NCBI GenBank assembly: GCA_025504975.1
Contig: JANUWI010000003.1
Coordinates: 2,480,001 to 2,544,000 of the forward strand
Reading direction: 5' to 3'
DNA length: 64,000 bases
Origin: Plenodomus lindquistii
Taxonomy: Eukaryota > Ascomycota > Dothideomycetes > Pleosporales > Leptosphaeriaceae
The number at the start of each line of letters is the position of its first letter. The first letter of the stretch is position 1. The position numbers were made by a program, and so were the translations under genes. This document shows, one piece after another, positions 1-11,793 of this stretch. Under the pieces are notes generated by a model. It was not told the DNA's origin and made no database searches. It saw only the letters and a list, made by a program, of their open reading frames with translations.

Positions 1-55
1 CTCCACATTCACCCCAACCGTACCGACATTGGACCGCGTCATATACACACCTACA

Positions 56-3000
56 ATGTACCGCCGCGACCCTATAGTCTCCTCTTCACCACCCCACAAC
101 GCGCCCCAATACCACTCGGACAGCGACGAAGACGACGCCACGCAGCCCACGCAGATACTCGGCTCGCGTTCGCCTTTCTTTGCTGCGCCCTCTGCCACCA
201 CGCAGCCCACGCTCCTCCTCACCCCACGCGCAAACCGCACCAAGCCGCTGGAGTCTTCCCCGCAATTGCAAGTCCAGCGATCTTCGCCTGCATTGGAGCG
301 CTACGCGTCGCCGGGCATGTCGCCGTCACAGTCGCAAAGGCCCACTGGGTACAACCCAATGGCACCGCCAGGCACATCGTTCTTCCCTCCGCAGGCCGTT
401 CGCAAGCCCGTCTTTGACCTCACCTCGGACGACCCGCCTGTCGAGCCCGATCCAGATGAGGAGGTGTCCGAGTTCAGGTCGAATATTCCGCTGTCAAAGG
501 TGGAGCTGAATGCGCGCACCTCGAGGGTGGAGGAGACACCGCAAAAGCCCACATTCGACTTGTCAGCATACAAGTATGACGGCAACAATTCGCGTAAACG
601 ATCAGCCGCAGACGAGTATGATTCGAGCACCACGCTAAAGAAGCAGAAGCCTATGCAGCGACAAGGCGGTCCGTCACGCGCGATGCCTGTGGATCTGACA
701 GGAGAGGATGACATGACTTTGTCCGACATCTCTGACTTTGTCCTGAAGCGCAAGACGACGCGGTTGATGGCTGTCTTTCCAAACCGATCAATCAGGCAGA
801 TCTATGATGCTCTGCTCAAGAAGAGAGGCCACTTCGAGGACACATCTGCGTACTTGGCCGACCTAGAATCAGAAGATGAGTTGCTCCGATCGCCCAAAGT
901 GGGTGTCGCGCAGAGCAGTGCCCAGCCTGCGGTGAAGAAGACGGCACAGCGCACGCTCCAGCAGCCCGTCATGTCGTTGCAGGAGAAGTACTCGCGGTTG
1001 GCGCCGACCCAGAACACTGCGAATGTTGCCGCAAGTCCAGAAGCAGCGCCGAAACAAAAGCGACGTCTGATCCGCGGTCGACGCAAAGCCTCTCCGTCTT
1101 CACCAGCAGCTACACCTCCGCGGCCACAGCAGCAATCGAAGAAGGAAGCTCCGGTGGTCATATCAGACGACGAAGACGAGGGGATTGTTGCGGTCGACGA
1201 CGACGACGATTCGGACGCAGGTGGCTCGGTCGTTGAACACAAATTTGAGGCTAACAGCCTGCTCAAATTCTTCAACACATGCACGGTCGAAGCCATGGTG
1301 GATTTGTCCGGCCACAAGGAAGAGGAGGTGCGCGAGCTGCTCGACCAGCGCCCCTTTACATCACTCGAAGCCGTTCGCAAGATCCATGTCGATCTCGCGC
1401 AAAAGGACTCGAAGAAGAAGCCTCGAAAGCCCAGAATCACCTTCGGCGCACGACTCGTGGAAGCTGCAGAGGATATGTGGGACGCGTACTCCACGATCGA
1501 CTCGGTAGTCAAGCAGTGCAAGGTGCTCGGAAAGCCCATGGTTGCTGGAATGGCACGATGGGGTATTGATATCTTTGGTGCTTCGACAGACGACGGCGGT
1601 GTGGACATTATAAGCCTGGACGACACAAGCGATGCTAGCTCTTCACGCGATTCTGGATATCATACACCACGAAGCACACACGGTAGTGATACGGAGATCA
1701 ACAGCGTTCGCAAGGGAGCAAGCCGTACGAAGCTGCTCAAACAACCTGCCATTATGAATGACGACATAGAGTTGAAGGACTACCAGGTGGTTGGATTGAA
1801 TTGGCTGAATCTGCTATGGCAGACAGGCACCTCAGGTATCCTTGCGGACGATATGGGCCTTGGAAAAACATGCCAGGTCATTGCGTTCCTTTCGCATCTG
1901 AAAGAGCAGGGCGTTGGCAAACCGGCGTTGATTGTCGTGCCTGGTTCTACGTTGGAGAATTGGTGTCGAGAATTTGAACGTTTCTCGAGCACCATCAGTT
2001 TCACACCATACTATGGATCGCAAGCGGATCGTTACGAGCATCAAGATACGATCCTACATAACATTAGCGAGGGTCGGTGCGACGTTATCATAACAACGTA
2101 CGACTTGACGTTCCGCAAAGAAGACAATTCGTTTTTACGCAAGTGCAAACCTGAGATCTGCATTTTCGACGAAGGCCACGTCTTGAAGAACGCGAACACA
2201 ATTCGATACAAGAGCTTAATGCGTATTGCGACGCCCTGTAGGATCTTGCTCACAGGTACACCGCTCCAGAACAGTCTTCAGGAGCTCATGTCGATCCTGG
2301 GGTTCCTGATGCCCACAGTGTTCTACGCCAAGAAAAAGGACGAGGACGACCGGGACAACATCCAAGACATGCTGCAGATCCTGTTCAAACACAAGGCCAA
2401 GGTTACTGAGAGCGACTCGCATAGTTCACTGTTGTCTGCCCAGCGTATTCAGCGAGCCCGCACCATGTTGACACCCTTCATCCTCAGGCGAAAGAAGGCC
2501 CAAGTGCTCAAGCATCTGCCCAAGAAGACCTCTCGTGTAGAGTACTGTGAGCTTACCCCGACACAGTCTACGCTGTACAATGAGCAACTCGCAAAGCAGC
2601 GCAAAATCCTCGAAGACCGCGCCGCAGGACTCCTAGTCAAAGACCACGCCAACGTCATGATGAAGCTCCGCCAGGCCGCCATCCACCCACTCCTTTTCCG
2701 CCACCGTTACAACGACACCAAGATCAAAGCCATGTCTAAAGCGTGTCTTAGGGAAGACATGTTTGCCGATTCCAACGCCGACATCATCTATGAGGAACTG
2801 CAACTCTACCAAGACTACCAATGCCACCAACTCGCCACCAAGTACAAAGCGCTCAGGAAGTTTGAACTCAAAGAGCAAGAGTGGATGGACTCTGGCAAAG
2901 TCACCGCGCTCTTGGCTTTACTCAAAAAGTACAAGGAGAACGGTGATCGTGCCCTTGTCTTCAGCCAGTTCACCAGTGTCATGGACATCCTAGGCTGGGT

Positions 3001-3574
3001 ATTTGATGACCACGACATCAACTTCATGCGCATGGATGGTAGTACGCCGATTGCCGAGCGCCAGAGTCTGATGGATGTATTCTACCAGGACACGTCGATT
3101 GAGCTGTTTATGATCAGCACCAAGTCTGGCGGTGCGGGAATCAATCTCGCGTGCGCGAATAAAGTCATCATCTTCGACTCTTCGTTCAACCCGCAAGATG
3201 ATATTCAGGCGGAGAATCGCGCGCATCGCGTTGGTCAGACGCGGGAGGTTGAGGTTGTGAGGCTCGTCACTAAGGATACGGTTGAAGAGCAGATTTACGC
3301 GCTTGGCGTGAGTAAGCTGGAATTGGATAAGATGGTGCAAGGTGAAGAGGGGGAGGACACGGGTGGGAAGGGCAAGAAGAAGGCCGATGCTGGGGCGGGT
3401 ATTAGTAAGGCTGAAGAAGCGGGCATGGAAGCAGTGGAGAAGATGTTGCTTGCGCAGATGGCGGGGCCTGTTGAGAAGAATAAGGATAATGATATGAAGA
3501 CGGACGAGGCTGGGGATGTGAAGGAGCAGTTTTTGGATGGGCTGAAGAAGGCGGGGCTGGATGTTGCTGCTTGA
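56..3574 (+). CDS. SNF2-family chromatin remodeller, Fun30/SMARCAD1/Fft type
   Basis: Single-exon 1172-residue nuclear ATPase. I start at the first ATG (56); the frame is open a little further upstream but without an ATG, and the window begins only 55 bases away, so an upstream exon cannot be excluded. The first 560 residues are mostly disordered with acidic runs. They include a CUE-like helical stretch at about 233-270 and a second conserved helical block at about 405-440, the arrangement of Fun30/SMARCAD1 proteins. The SNF2 ATPase follows from about 570: P-loop DDMGLGKT near 600, DEGH box near 705, and helicase-C motif VI (ENRAHRVGQ) near 1050. The family slides or evicts nucleosomes and acts in silent chromatin and in DNA-end resection; that role is inferred from the family. 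The C-terminal 80 residues are charged and Lys-rich. Confidence 0.93.
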   Translation: MYRRDPIVSSSPPHNAPQYHSDSDEDDATQPTQILGSRSPFFAAPSATTQPTLLLTPRANRTKPLESSPQLQVQRSSPALERYASPGMSPSQSQRPTGYNPMAPPGTSFFPPQAVRKPVFDLTSDDPPVEPDPDEEVSEFRSNIPLSKVELNARTSRVEETPQKPTFDLSAYKYDGNNSRKRSAADEYDSSTTLKKQKPMQRQGGPSRAMPVDLTGEDDMTLSDISDFVLKRKTTRLMAVFPNRSIRQIYDALLKKRGHFEDTSAYLADLESEDELLRSPKVGVAQSSAQPAVKKTAQRTLQQPVMSLQEKYSRLAPTQNTANVAASPEAAPKQKRRLIRGRRKASPSSPAATPPRPQQQSKKEAPVVISDDEDEGIVAVDDDDDSDAGGSVVEHKFEANSLLKFFNTCTVEAMVDLSGHKEEEVRELLDQRPFTSLEAVRKIHVDLAQKDSKKKPRKPRITFGARLVEAAEDMWDAYSTIDSVVKQCKVLGKPMVAGMARWGIDIFGASTDDGGVDIISLDDTSDASSSRDSGYHTPRSTHGSDTEINSVRKGASRTKLLKQPAIMNDDIELKDYQVVGLNWLNLLWQTGTSGILADDMGLGKTCQVIAFLSHLKEQGVGKPALIVVPGSTLENWCREFERFSSTISFTPYYGSQADRYEHQDTILHNISEGRCDVIITTYDLTFRKEDNSFLRKCKPEICIFDEGHVLKNANTIRYKSLMRIATPCRILLTGTPLQNSLQELMSILGFLMPTVFYAKKKDEDDRDNIQDMLQILFKHKAKVTESDSHSSLLSAQRIQRARTMLTPFILRRKKAQVLKHLPKKTSRVEYCELTPTQSTLYNEQLAKQRKILEDRAAGLLVKDHANVMMKLRQAAIHPLLFRHRYNDTKIKAMSKACLREDMFADSNADIIYEELQLYQDYQCHQLATKYKALRKFELKEQEWMDSGKVTALLALLKKYKENGDRALVFSQFTSVMDILGWVFDDHDINFMRMDGSTPIAERQSLMDVFYQDTSIELFMISTKSGGAGINLACANKVIIFDSSFNPQDDIQAENRAHRVGQTREVEVVRLVTKDTVEEQIYALGVSKLELDKMVQGEEGEDTGGKGKKKADAGAGISKAEEAGMEAVEKMLLAQMAGPVEKNKDNDMKTDEAGDVKEQFLDGLKKAGLDVAA

Positions 3575-4235
3575 ATACTTTTTTTCTTTTCTGTTGTCGT
3601 TGCTTGTTAGATTAGACTTGGGGAGGTAGGTATACGCAATGCTTGCAAAGCATTCGGTAACAGCATAGCGTCGGCGTTTAGGACTCGTCTATATTAGATA
3701 TAAGCACCAGGTATCTTTGTGGTAAATTATCAAGTTTACCACGACCCTTTCTCCTGTCTTTTAACACCCAAATCATACACTGTCATTGGGTTTTGACGCC
3801 GTCCTCCTCTTCAACTACCTTCAACATGCTCCCTTCCAGACTCGAAGAACATGGTTTTTTGAGAGCCGAAATCGTAACTGCAGCATCTTGCCCATTCATC
3901 CGAGAAATAAACATGCAGACCAATCCACCGCCTCTAAACCAGAGCGCATTCCCTGACAAAATCAAATAACAGCAGAGCAAAGTGACGCACGCACACGCCC
4001 GCGCCATCGCCAAGTCTCCACCCTGCAGCCCTGCAGAACGCATGTGCGAAACCACGTGACGCATCCACCCAACCACCCCCGGCCGGCCGTGCGCAAACAA
4101 GCATGCATGCCTAATACATCACAGCCCCATCAAAGACGACTTGCGTTTGCATCAAAAACGATCAACCCGCCTAACAACCACCACCACCACCACCTCCTAC
4201 AAACATAATCGAACGAAGCACGAAGGATTGAGAAG
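3575..4235. other. Intergenic region, 661 bp
   Basis: Lies between the SNF2 gene and VMA21. It holds the SNF2 3' end, a short hairpin-forming inverted repeat (3719-3742) and the VMA21 promoter. No convincing reading frame was seen. Confidence 0.6.
3719..3742. repeat. Perfect 8-bp inverted repeat (hairpin)
   Basis: GTGGTAAA and TTTACCAC flank an 8-base loop about 145 bp after the SNF2 stop codon. It could fold in the mRNA 3' end, but this may be chance. Confidence 0.5.
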
Positions 4236-4912
4236 ATGACAACACGACGCATCATCTCCTCTGAAAAAACCTACCTCGACAATGACGGTCGCGGTGCACC
4301 AGAGGTATCAGACACGGCGCCTGCGGTGCCCATGTACGTCTCCTCTTCTCTCTCTCTCTCTCTCTCTTTCTCCCTCTCCCTCTCCCTCTCTCTCCCCCCT
4401 CCTCGCCTTTAGCAATGATGCATATGTACATATACATACATACATACATGCGCATATTGTCATCATCATGCCTATTCCATGCAATACAAGATGATCAAAC
4501 CTCACACAGTACAACGTCTCGATTGCTAATTGAAACCCTTCCCCCCCCCCCAACAGGTCTGTAATCTGGAAACTCATGTCCTTTACCTTTGCCATGATCA
4601 CGCTACCCATTGGGACGTATTTCTTCACTGCGGCATTCGTGTTTAAAGGTTCGGTCTCGACTCCTCCCCCCAAATCATATCTCTCCACCATATCTCCCCC
4701 CCCCGCCGTCCCCCACTACCATGTCCCCTCCCTTACATCATACCACACCGATAATGCTAATAATAGTGAATTAAATAGGCAACGCAACCTACGCAGGCGG
4801 CCTAGCAGCACTCATGGCCAATGTCGTGTTAATCGCATACGTAGTCATGGCGTTTAAAGATGATCAAGAGGAAATGAGGCAGGATGCCAAGACGGCGAAG
4901 AAGGAGTTGTAG
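4236..4912 (+). CDS. VMA21: V-ATPase assembly integral membrane protein Vma21
   Basis: Three exons: 4236-4333, 4557-4648 and 4779-4912, with GTACGT...CAG and GTTCGG...TAG introns; 107 residues, the normal family length. The N-terminus begins MTTRRIIS as in other fungal Vma21 proteins. Two membrane segments follow (LMSFTFAMITLPIGTYFF and GLAALMANVVLIAYVVMAF), with a short cytosolic tail ending KKEL, a C-terminal dilysine (KKxx) ER-retrieval signal. Vma21 escorts assembly of the V0 sector of the vacuolar proton ATPase in the ER. Intron 1 carries a long CT-rich microsatellite and a CATA repeat. The gene is too fragmented by introns to appear as one open frame. Confidence 0.93.
4341..4400. repeat. 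CT-rich microsatellite in VMA21 intron 1
   Basis: Runs of (CT)n and (CCCTCT)n just after the intron 1 donor, followed by a CATA-type repeat near 4430-4450. Confidence 0.8.
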
Positions 4913-5015
4913 AGTCTGTTTTTCTTTTTTCTTTTTTTTAGTCTGCGTTGGGGCTGCTATGCTTGTGAATTGTTTTTGCGCCTGTTTTTGGTTTTAATGG
5001 ATGGGGAAGAGGCTG

Positions 5016-5050
<35 letters not shown>

Positions 5051-5703
5051 CGTTGAGGTACATGATGCACTTGCAGTTGGGCTTTGGACGTGTGTTATGT
5101 GGAAGAGCTGTTTGCGTTGGTGTGGAGGAAAATACAGTACAGCATGCTGGGGTGTGCTTCACTGCTCATGGATGAGCATGTCATGGCGTTCAAGGGACCC
5201 ATTACACCACACCACACCACATTACATCACCTGCATCAAAGTCTGAGAGAAAAAACAGACGCTCGTCAAGAACCTCATTACGATTAGCACATTAAGAGCT
5301 AGCTATAGGAGCGAGCAGTCTAATTGTACGCAAATCGGAAAACAACCATCAAGGAATGACTAGATCACAACAAGAGAAAACGTGTGATGTTCGCTTGCCC
5401 AGTAAAAGAAGAACGCCGTTCGTTAGAATCCTACGTTGGTGGCTCGTGTGATCCTAGGGGGGTATGAAGGATAGTCGTGACCTATTCTCGTGATCTCCAC
5501 AGGGCTGGTGGTGGTAGCAATATCCGCCAATCTGCCAACACATCATCGTCATCTCAAGATAATGATAGGGGCCAGTCCGCATCCTCAAATATCCAGCCAA
5601 AGAGCGGGCTCGTCTGCCGTAAATGTCAAGATCAAGATCATGCTCACATACATGGCTCATCATGTACCATGTAGATCCAAACACCTCAGTTCCTTACAAA
5701 TGT
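4913..5703. other. Intergenic region between convergent genes, 791 bp
   Basis: Separates the VMA21 stop codon from the stop codon of the reverse-strand DUF2406 gene. It contains a (GA)n microsatellite and a CACCACACC-type short repeat near 5205. The small open frames here show no protein-like character. Confidence 0.6.
5018..5048. repeat. (GA)n microsatellite
   Basis: About 15 uninterrupted GA dinucleotides in the VMA21 3' flank. Confidence 0.9.
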
Positions 5704-6961
5704 CTAGTCCTTGCTGAACCGCCTCTTGAACCAACTCTTCCTCTTATCATCCGTATTCTTTGACACGATCGGCGGCCGCTCCGCACCAGCAGCCGGCGGT
5801 CCTGAGCTTCCCAGTTTAATGGGTGCCGCAGGCGTTGCCTGTTTGGGCGCTGGCGGCTGCACGTTGTACTGTTGTTGAGGAGCAGGAGGAGGAAAGTATC
5901 CTCCTTGCTGTGACGGGCCCTGGTGTCCGTACTCTTCCATGATGGGTCCTCGATTGAACCCACTGTATCCGTACTGGTCGCCCATGTCGTTGTGTGGGGA
6001 TCGTACGGGAAAGCCGCGCTCAATGGAGCTGTTCTCGCTGCCGGGCTCGTTGGAGTGCAGGCCATCGCTGTGGCTGCCATTGGAGCCATTTGTGTTTACA
6101 GTGTCGCGAGACTGTTGGTAGCCGTTCTGGGGATACACGTTGTTCGCTCCGCCGCGGTTGAACCCGGGGTCGGATTGCATGCGGTTGCCGTAACGCATTC
6201 GCGGGGGTCCGCCAACAGGACCGCCGCCGCCGTAGGCATCGTAGCTGTCGCGGCCGGATTGGCGGTTGTGGGGGTAGTTGCTGTGCTGGGAGAAGCGGTT
6301 CTGGTCGTGGGCGCCGCCGCCGTAGTAGCTGCTTCGTCGGCTGCCGTAGCTGCTCATAATCTCGCTCTGGTCGCCGCGGACGGTCTGGGCGCGACGCTTG
6401 TATTCGCCGTCAATGGCGGCTTCAAAGGAGCGGATGGTGTCGAGAGGGCGCTCCCATCGCGAGCGTGTGGGGTTGGAGAGATCGGGGTCGACTGGAGGGG
6501 GTTAGACGGGTGCATGGCAACCATGATAAGAAGAGGAAGGGAAGAGGAAGAGGAAGAGGAAAAAGGCTTACCGATGATGTTGCCGGAGGAATCACTGTGC
6601 TGGAAGGAGCGAAGGGACTCAAGCGTGGGCTTCTCGAGGGCAGCAGCGACTGTGCATGACGTTAGCACGACAGTTGCATCATGTGGTGTGTGTGCAGCAG
6701 GCAGGCAGGCAGGGACGACGTACTGGGCTGGAGCTCGTTCATGGCCGCGTTGGGGTTTGCCTTTGTATTGGGGTCGTAATGGGTCTTGAGCTTCTCGCTC
6801 TCGCTGACTTTGCGGTCGTGCTTGGACTTGCCGGGGCTGGAGGGCTTGTCGCGACTTTTGTCAGAGTGGAAGCTGAAGGCGTTGGACTTTGCGCGCGGGC
6901 GGGTCGCGGTGCCCTGCTGGGCGACTGGGGGCGGCTGTTGGGGTTCCATGGCGGCAGACAT
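5704..6961 (-). CDS. DUF2406 family fungal protein
   Basis: Three exons read on the reverse strand: 6961-6724, 6649-6572 and 6491-5704, with standard introns (GTACGT, GTAAGC donors); 367 residues. The joined middle contains the DUF2406 signature: a KPTLESLRSFQHSD block, then DPDLSNPTRSRWERPLDTIR and a FEAAIDGEYKRR block. The N-terminal 60 residues are basic and Ser/Lys-rich. The C-terminal 220 residues are Gly/Asn/Gln/Tyr-rich and probably disordered, ending in a basic WFKRRFSKD. No enzyme motif, signal peptide or membrane segment is visible. The family is uncharacterised and fungal, so I assign no function. Confidence 0.85.
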
Positions 6962-8452
6962 TTGTTACAGCCTTCAGCACTACTGTAGGAGCCCAGTTTT
7001 GTGGGAAGCTGTGACTGCGGCGAGGCTGGTGTGGCGGCGACTGCGGAGTCGGGACAGGCGCCCGGCGGTGGATCAGGGCGTGGCAGTGGGTGGGGGGGTG
7101 CGTAGCGAGATGGAAGACAGGCAGATGCCAGGCACTGCAGCAGACGGGCTTGGTGCAAGTGAGTGAGGGCGAAGAAAGCGAAACACGACAGGACAGACCG
7201 AGACAGCACAGGCAGAGCAGAGCGCGGCGGCGGGCACGGAAGAGAAGGCAGCAGCCAGCAATCAGCAGCCAGCGGACCATGTGTGCCCAGCAGAGAACGC
7301 GCGGAAGTGAAGGGCTGGCGCTGTTGAGCATCCGGGCTGAGGCGTCACCGTCTGCACGCCGAGCCAATGGCCGCGCCCCCAGCACGCCCGCCCCTGCTTG
7401 GAACACGCCCGCCGCCCGCTCTCAATCGATAAGCTGGCCATCTGGCCATCTGGCCATGTCCCATCTCGCAGTGGCACCACCATGGCCGTGGCCTTCGTCA
7501 CTGTCGTGTCCATCACGTCAATGCCAGACACCCACCCTCACCTCCGCCAGCCGGCCCATCTGCATGCAACGGCCAGCTGCACCCTCTTTTAGCTCGACAC
7601 ACGAGCTGCTCGCCACTTGTCGCTGTCTAGTCGACGCCTCAGCGAAGCCGTTAGTTAGCATTAGCAGGAATTTAGATGGTTCGATAGTCTGCCCGTCCGC
7701 TTCGGGCCACCCACTGCTCATTCCTCACCACCCACGCCAGCCTCCCCAACAACCCGTTACCTGGCCACCAGCGCTGTGAGCAGCCAATGGTTCGTGTGTG
7801 TAGTCTGCGCGGCTTGTCTGCACGGGTGGAATCGCGACACGATAGATATCGTACCTACTGCAGCTCTTGCACTAGAGTACAAGTGGAAGAGTACAGCGTG
7901 CTAGCCTGCCCAAAGCATCTTCGAGCAATCCCCTCACCCCATCATTCCACCTGCATCCATCTGCATCCATTCTCCACATGTACCAAAAATACCAATATAC
8001 AACTCCAACCGTCTCCCAGTCTCCCAGTCTCCCAGTCTCCGACCCACCAAACCTTATCCATGTATCTCTAAATCGCTTTTTTCTCACTCACACATCGTCA
8101 TCATAACCCAACCTCCGCCCGCCTGACTGCACCCAGCCAACACATGATCGAACGCAGCGACCCAGCCTGGATAACAACAAAGAACCCAACCAGCCCCATC
8201 TTCCATCGGCCATAAGACAAACAAGACATACATACTGTGACCTAAATTCAATCTAATCTCCACACACGGCCTACTCTAACAATAACCAAAACACCAAGCC
8301 GCGTGCTTTGGCTACCTTAGTTACCGTGCTGCTGCCCCACACACCTTGATTCCCACCATCTCTTCTCATGGTACTCTGACCCTACTCTACCATAGAGTAC
8401 ACCTCATACTAACACTAACCTCCCCTCCCCTCCCCACTGAATTCTCAAACAA

Positions 8453-8491
8453 GCACATCCACACACACACACACATACATACATACATACA
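8453..8491. repeat. (CA)n / (CATA)n compound microsatellite
   Basis: A CA run followed by four CATA units in the gene-free region. Confidence 0.85.
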
Positions 8492-8749
8492 CGCAATCAC
8501 AAATACCCAATGACCCACTCTCCCTCCACAATAACTGTCGATCCATGACGACTGGGCTTATTGCATGCATGCAGTGTACATAGGTGGTCGTGCGTTTCCT
8601 TCTTCTCTCTTTAACTCCTCCACCTCCACACCTATGTAGACTAGACTAGACTGTTTTCTCCACAAAGCAAGTTTAACCGGCGCTGGGTCGGCGTTGGAGA
8701 GGCCATGGGCTGCCTTGTTTCAGATCTTCCCTACAATGCGCGTTTTTGC

Positions 8750-8752
<3 letters not shown>

Positions 8753-8783
<31 letters not shown>
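8753..8783. repeat. (GT)n microsatellite
   Basis: About 15 uninterrupted GT dinucleotides in the gene-free region upstream of the DUF2406 gene. Confidence 0.9.
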
Positions 8784-8784
<1 letters not shown>

Positions 8785-9235
8785 TCTTTTTTCCCCCCCA
8801 CTAGTGGCCCCCCGCGCTCGCGCAGATCTACAGTATGTAACGACTTTGTTGTACTGCGGCTGGGATGGGACTGGGCTGACTGGGATCTATCTTTAGGCTT
8901 GTATGGGCTTGTATGTGTGTCTGTGTCTGTGTCTGTGTACTCTGAACTACTTCTCAGAGGGGAAGCTCTTTCTGCCTGATTTGCACGCACGCACATGTAG
9001 CTTACATCCATACCTCACAAACACTTCAAGATCCCCCTTTTTTTCTTTCTCGTACTAGAAGGCGGGAAAATATCGCCCTTTTTCCATTTCAATTTCAAAG
9101 ATATCTGAGAAAACCTTGACAACTACTCCATTGAAAAACATATACTTGAAACGCTCATGATGTTCTTCGTTCTTTTGTCCATTCATGGTTTTTTTTTCTC
9201 CCCAACCGGCGGCGAGTAGAAAACTTGGCCCATGT

Positions 9236-11144
9236 CTAGCTCTGTGTAGGCATGTTGACCGCAGCCTTTGTCGCGACAGCATCCTCGCTCTTCCACAGAC
9301 TCGTCACGGTCTTTTGTTGAGTGTAGAATTGCAGACCTGGCTTGCCGTAAAAGGTATTCGCACCGCCACCAGCGACCGACTTCTTGTTTCCGGTGAAGGA
9401 GAACATGGGGAGCTGTAGCAAAGTTGTGGTTAGCCCACTTTGCATTTACACGTGTGTAGGGTGCACTAGTTTCATATATGGGGAAAGGAAGGGGACTTAC
9501 AGGGACGGGAATGGGGACATTGATACCAACCTGACCGGCCTCGATCTCGTGCTGGAAGCGACCAGCCGTTGATCCGGAGCGGGTGAAGATGGCAGTACCG
9601 TTTCCGTATTCATTGGCGTTGATGAGGTCAATGGCCTCGTCGATTGTGTCGACGTTTAAGCAGACAAGGACGGGGCCGAAGATTTCCTCAGTATAGCACT
9701 TCATGTGTGGCTTGACGTTTGCAATAATGGTAGGTCCGACCTAAATTCCCAAGTCAGTCAGCATGAAACCCACGTCGAAACGACTGCCATCACTTACCCA
9801 GTTGCCATTGGCGTACTTTGGATCCTTTGGCTTTTGCCCACGTCCGTCAAGAAGGATTGTGGCGCCTTCCTCCTCAGCACTAGCAATCAGCTCCTCGATC
9901 CTCTTCTTCGACTGGGGTGTAATGACAGGGCCTAGATCGGCGCCCTCCTCGAAGCCACCATTCATCGATAGCTCCTTTGCGCGCTCGGCAATCTCAGGAA
10001 CCCAGTTCTTGGTCTCGCCAATCATGACCAGGGTGCTGAGAGCCATGCACCGCTGGCCAGCAGCACCGAATGCTGCTCCTGCAATGGCGTTCAAGGCGTG
10101 GTTCTTGTTGCAGTCGGGAAGCACGGCGGCGTGGTTCTTGGCTCCGAGGTTGGCTTGCACACGCTTGCCGTTTGCTGATCCGCGCGTGTAGATGTACTCG
10201 CCTGCCTTGTTGCTTCCGACGAAGCTGATGGCCTTGATGCGGGGCTCATCGAGGATAAAGTCGACTGTCTTGGCGGCGCCGTGGACAATGTTGACCACAC
10301 CTGGTGGGAAGCCAGCCTTCTCAGCGAGCTCAGCCAGGATCATGCACGCGCCAGGATCGCGTTCAGAGGGTTTGATGATGCAGGTGTTTCCAGTGACGGT
10401 CGCGATTGGGATGGTCCAGAGGGGAATCATGGCGGGGAAGTCTGGGACAAGTGATCAGAAAGGTTCCAGCAGCAAAGATGTCTTGCACTCACTGAACGGG
10501 CAAATGGCAGCAATGATGCCCAGTGGCTCCCTGTAGCTGCGGGTCTCCATGTCCTTTGCAACCTGCAGGACCTCGCCAGTCATTTGCGTGGTGATGCCAC
10601 AAGCGTTCTCTGCAACCTGCAGACCACGGAGGACATCGCCTCTCGCGTCGCCAAAGGTCTTGCCCTGCTCCAGTGTGATGCTTGCGGCCAGGCGGTCCCA
10701 GTTCTCACGAATCAGGTGTGTGTACTTGAACATGATCTGCTGCCTGTGAAGCAAGCTCGTCTCCTTCCATGACTTGAATGCCTTCTCTGCGCTGTCCACC
10801 GCAGCTTTGAGCTCGGCATCTGTGCTCTGGGGAACCCTTGTCACCAGGTTGTTCGTCGCGGGGTCATGCAGATCAATCCACTGTGTTGCTTGCGAGTCTA
10901 CGAACTTGTTGTCGAGGAAGTTGGGTGTGTTTGAGGGTGATTGGATTGGTTCATGGTTCATGGGGTAAGACTCGGCAGTCGCCGACGCGGGCTTCAGATG
11001 CTGAGCAGTCGCATGTAACCGCCGTGCGGCCACTTTACTTTGGCTGACTGGCGACGACATCCTTGAGCAGAGAGGAGCAGCGCGAGGGAGAGACGCTCGG
11101 GCGGTCAGCGAGGGGAGTCGGGCAATAGCGCGACGAGCAGCCAT
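9236..11144 (-). CDS. Methylmalonate-semialdehyde dehydrogenase (acylating), mitochondrial
   Basis: Four exons on the reverse strand: 11144-10493, 10441-9798, 9740-9501 and 9412-9236; 570 residues. Introns are 51-88 bp with standard donors (GTGAGT, GTAAGT). The first 50 residues are Arg/Ala/Ser-rich with no acidic residue, a likely mitochondrial presequence. The ALDH6-type core shows CPFNFPAMIPLW across the first junction, FVGSNKAGEYIY, and the catalytic Cys (about residue 349) in GQRCMALS. The family converts malonate and methylmalonate semialdehydes to acetyl- and propionyl-CoA in valine and pyrimidine breakdown. Neighbours are unrelated. Start chosen at the first ATG; the frame is open further upstream only from a TTG. 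Confidence 0.94.
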
Positions 11145-11793
11145 GGTACCGTATAGTCTCAAGTGCCGGGGTTGAATGTGGGGTGTTTGTTGTGAGAGCT
11201 CGCTGCACTAGAGTAAAGGCAACGAAGGAGACACTGTTCTTTAGCGCCGGGTCACACGCTTTAGAAAGAAGAGGCTACGGTAAGAAGACCGAAATGCCGT
11301 CAATCGGTAAACGCAGGCTGTTCAGGGAAGGTCATGCCGCTCTCCGCAACTGGCTGAAGCTCTCGGCCACCGTCCCCACCATAGCTATCCGAGGTCTGCT
11401 TGGAGTCTTATCCACCGGCCCGCGAGGCGAACGGCGTTTCGGGCGTATGTCCGCTGAATTGCACTCTCATTAGACACCGCACATTGCAAAGCTGCACGAT
11501 ACATGGCACGACGGAAATGAATATCGAAAGTGTCATTTCTTCTTGACTGATAATCCAAGACCAGGTTTAATCCTAATCCCGAGGTCGTTGCGCTCTGCAA
11601 TTTTAAGGGACCAAGACTATCGTACAATAACCCTGCGCCAGAACCCAAGAATATTGTGTATGTAAGTAACGAGTATAGTAATCCAGGAATATGGAAGAAA
11701 CGGGCTCGGATGCATATCCGAGCTCCTTTTCATCGGCTAACATCTCATTCGCGTCGTATTCTCTTCGCACTTCTCGCCATGCATAGCAAACGT
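11145..11793. other. Intergenic region, 649 bp
   Basis: Promoter side of the MMSDH gene and 3' side of calnexin. No protein-like frame or RNA gene was recognised. Confidence 0.6.

Larger units (their letters stand above)
6962..9235. other. Long gene-free region, 2.3 kb
   Basis: Lies between the DUF2406 start and the MMSDH stop, both on the reverse strand. It holds microsatellites and a CTCCCAGT tandem repeat near 8011-8040. A 229-codon forward frame at 7090-7779 is open only through Arg/Ser/Pro-rich low-complexity sequence and is not supported as a gene. The region probably contains the DUF2406 promoter and a long 5' leader. Confidence 0.55.

Noticed and set aside
802..1626. 274-codon reverse frame
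   Set aside because: Antisense shadow of the disordered part of the SNF2 gene; Ser-rich with no motif.
5923..6789. 288-codon forward frame
   Set aside because: Antisense to the DUF2406 exons and crosses their introns; Val/Ala/Gly-rich shadow.
7090..7779. 229-codon forward frame
   Set aside because: Arg/Ser/Pro/Gln-rich low-complexity translation, no motif; looks like open GC-rich non-coding sequence.
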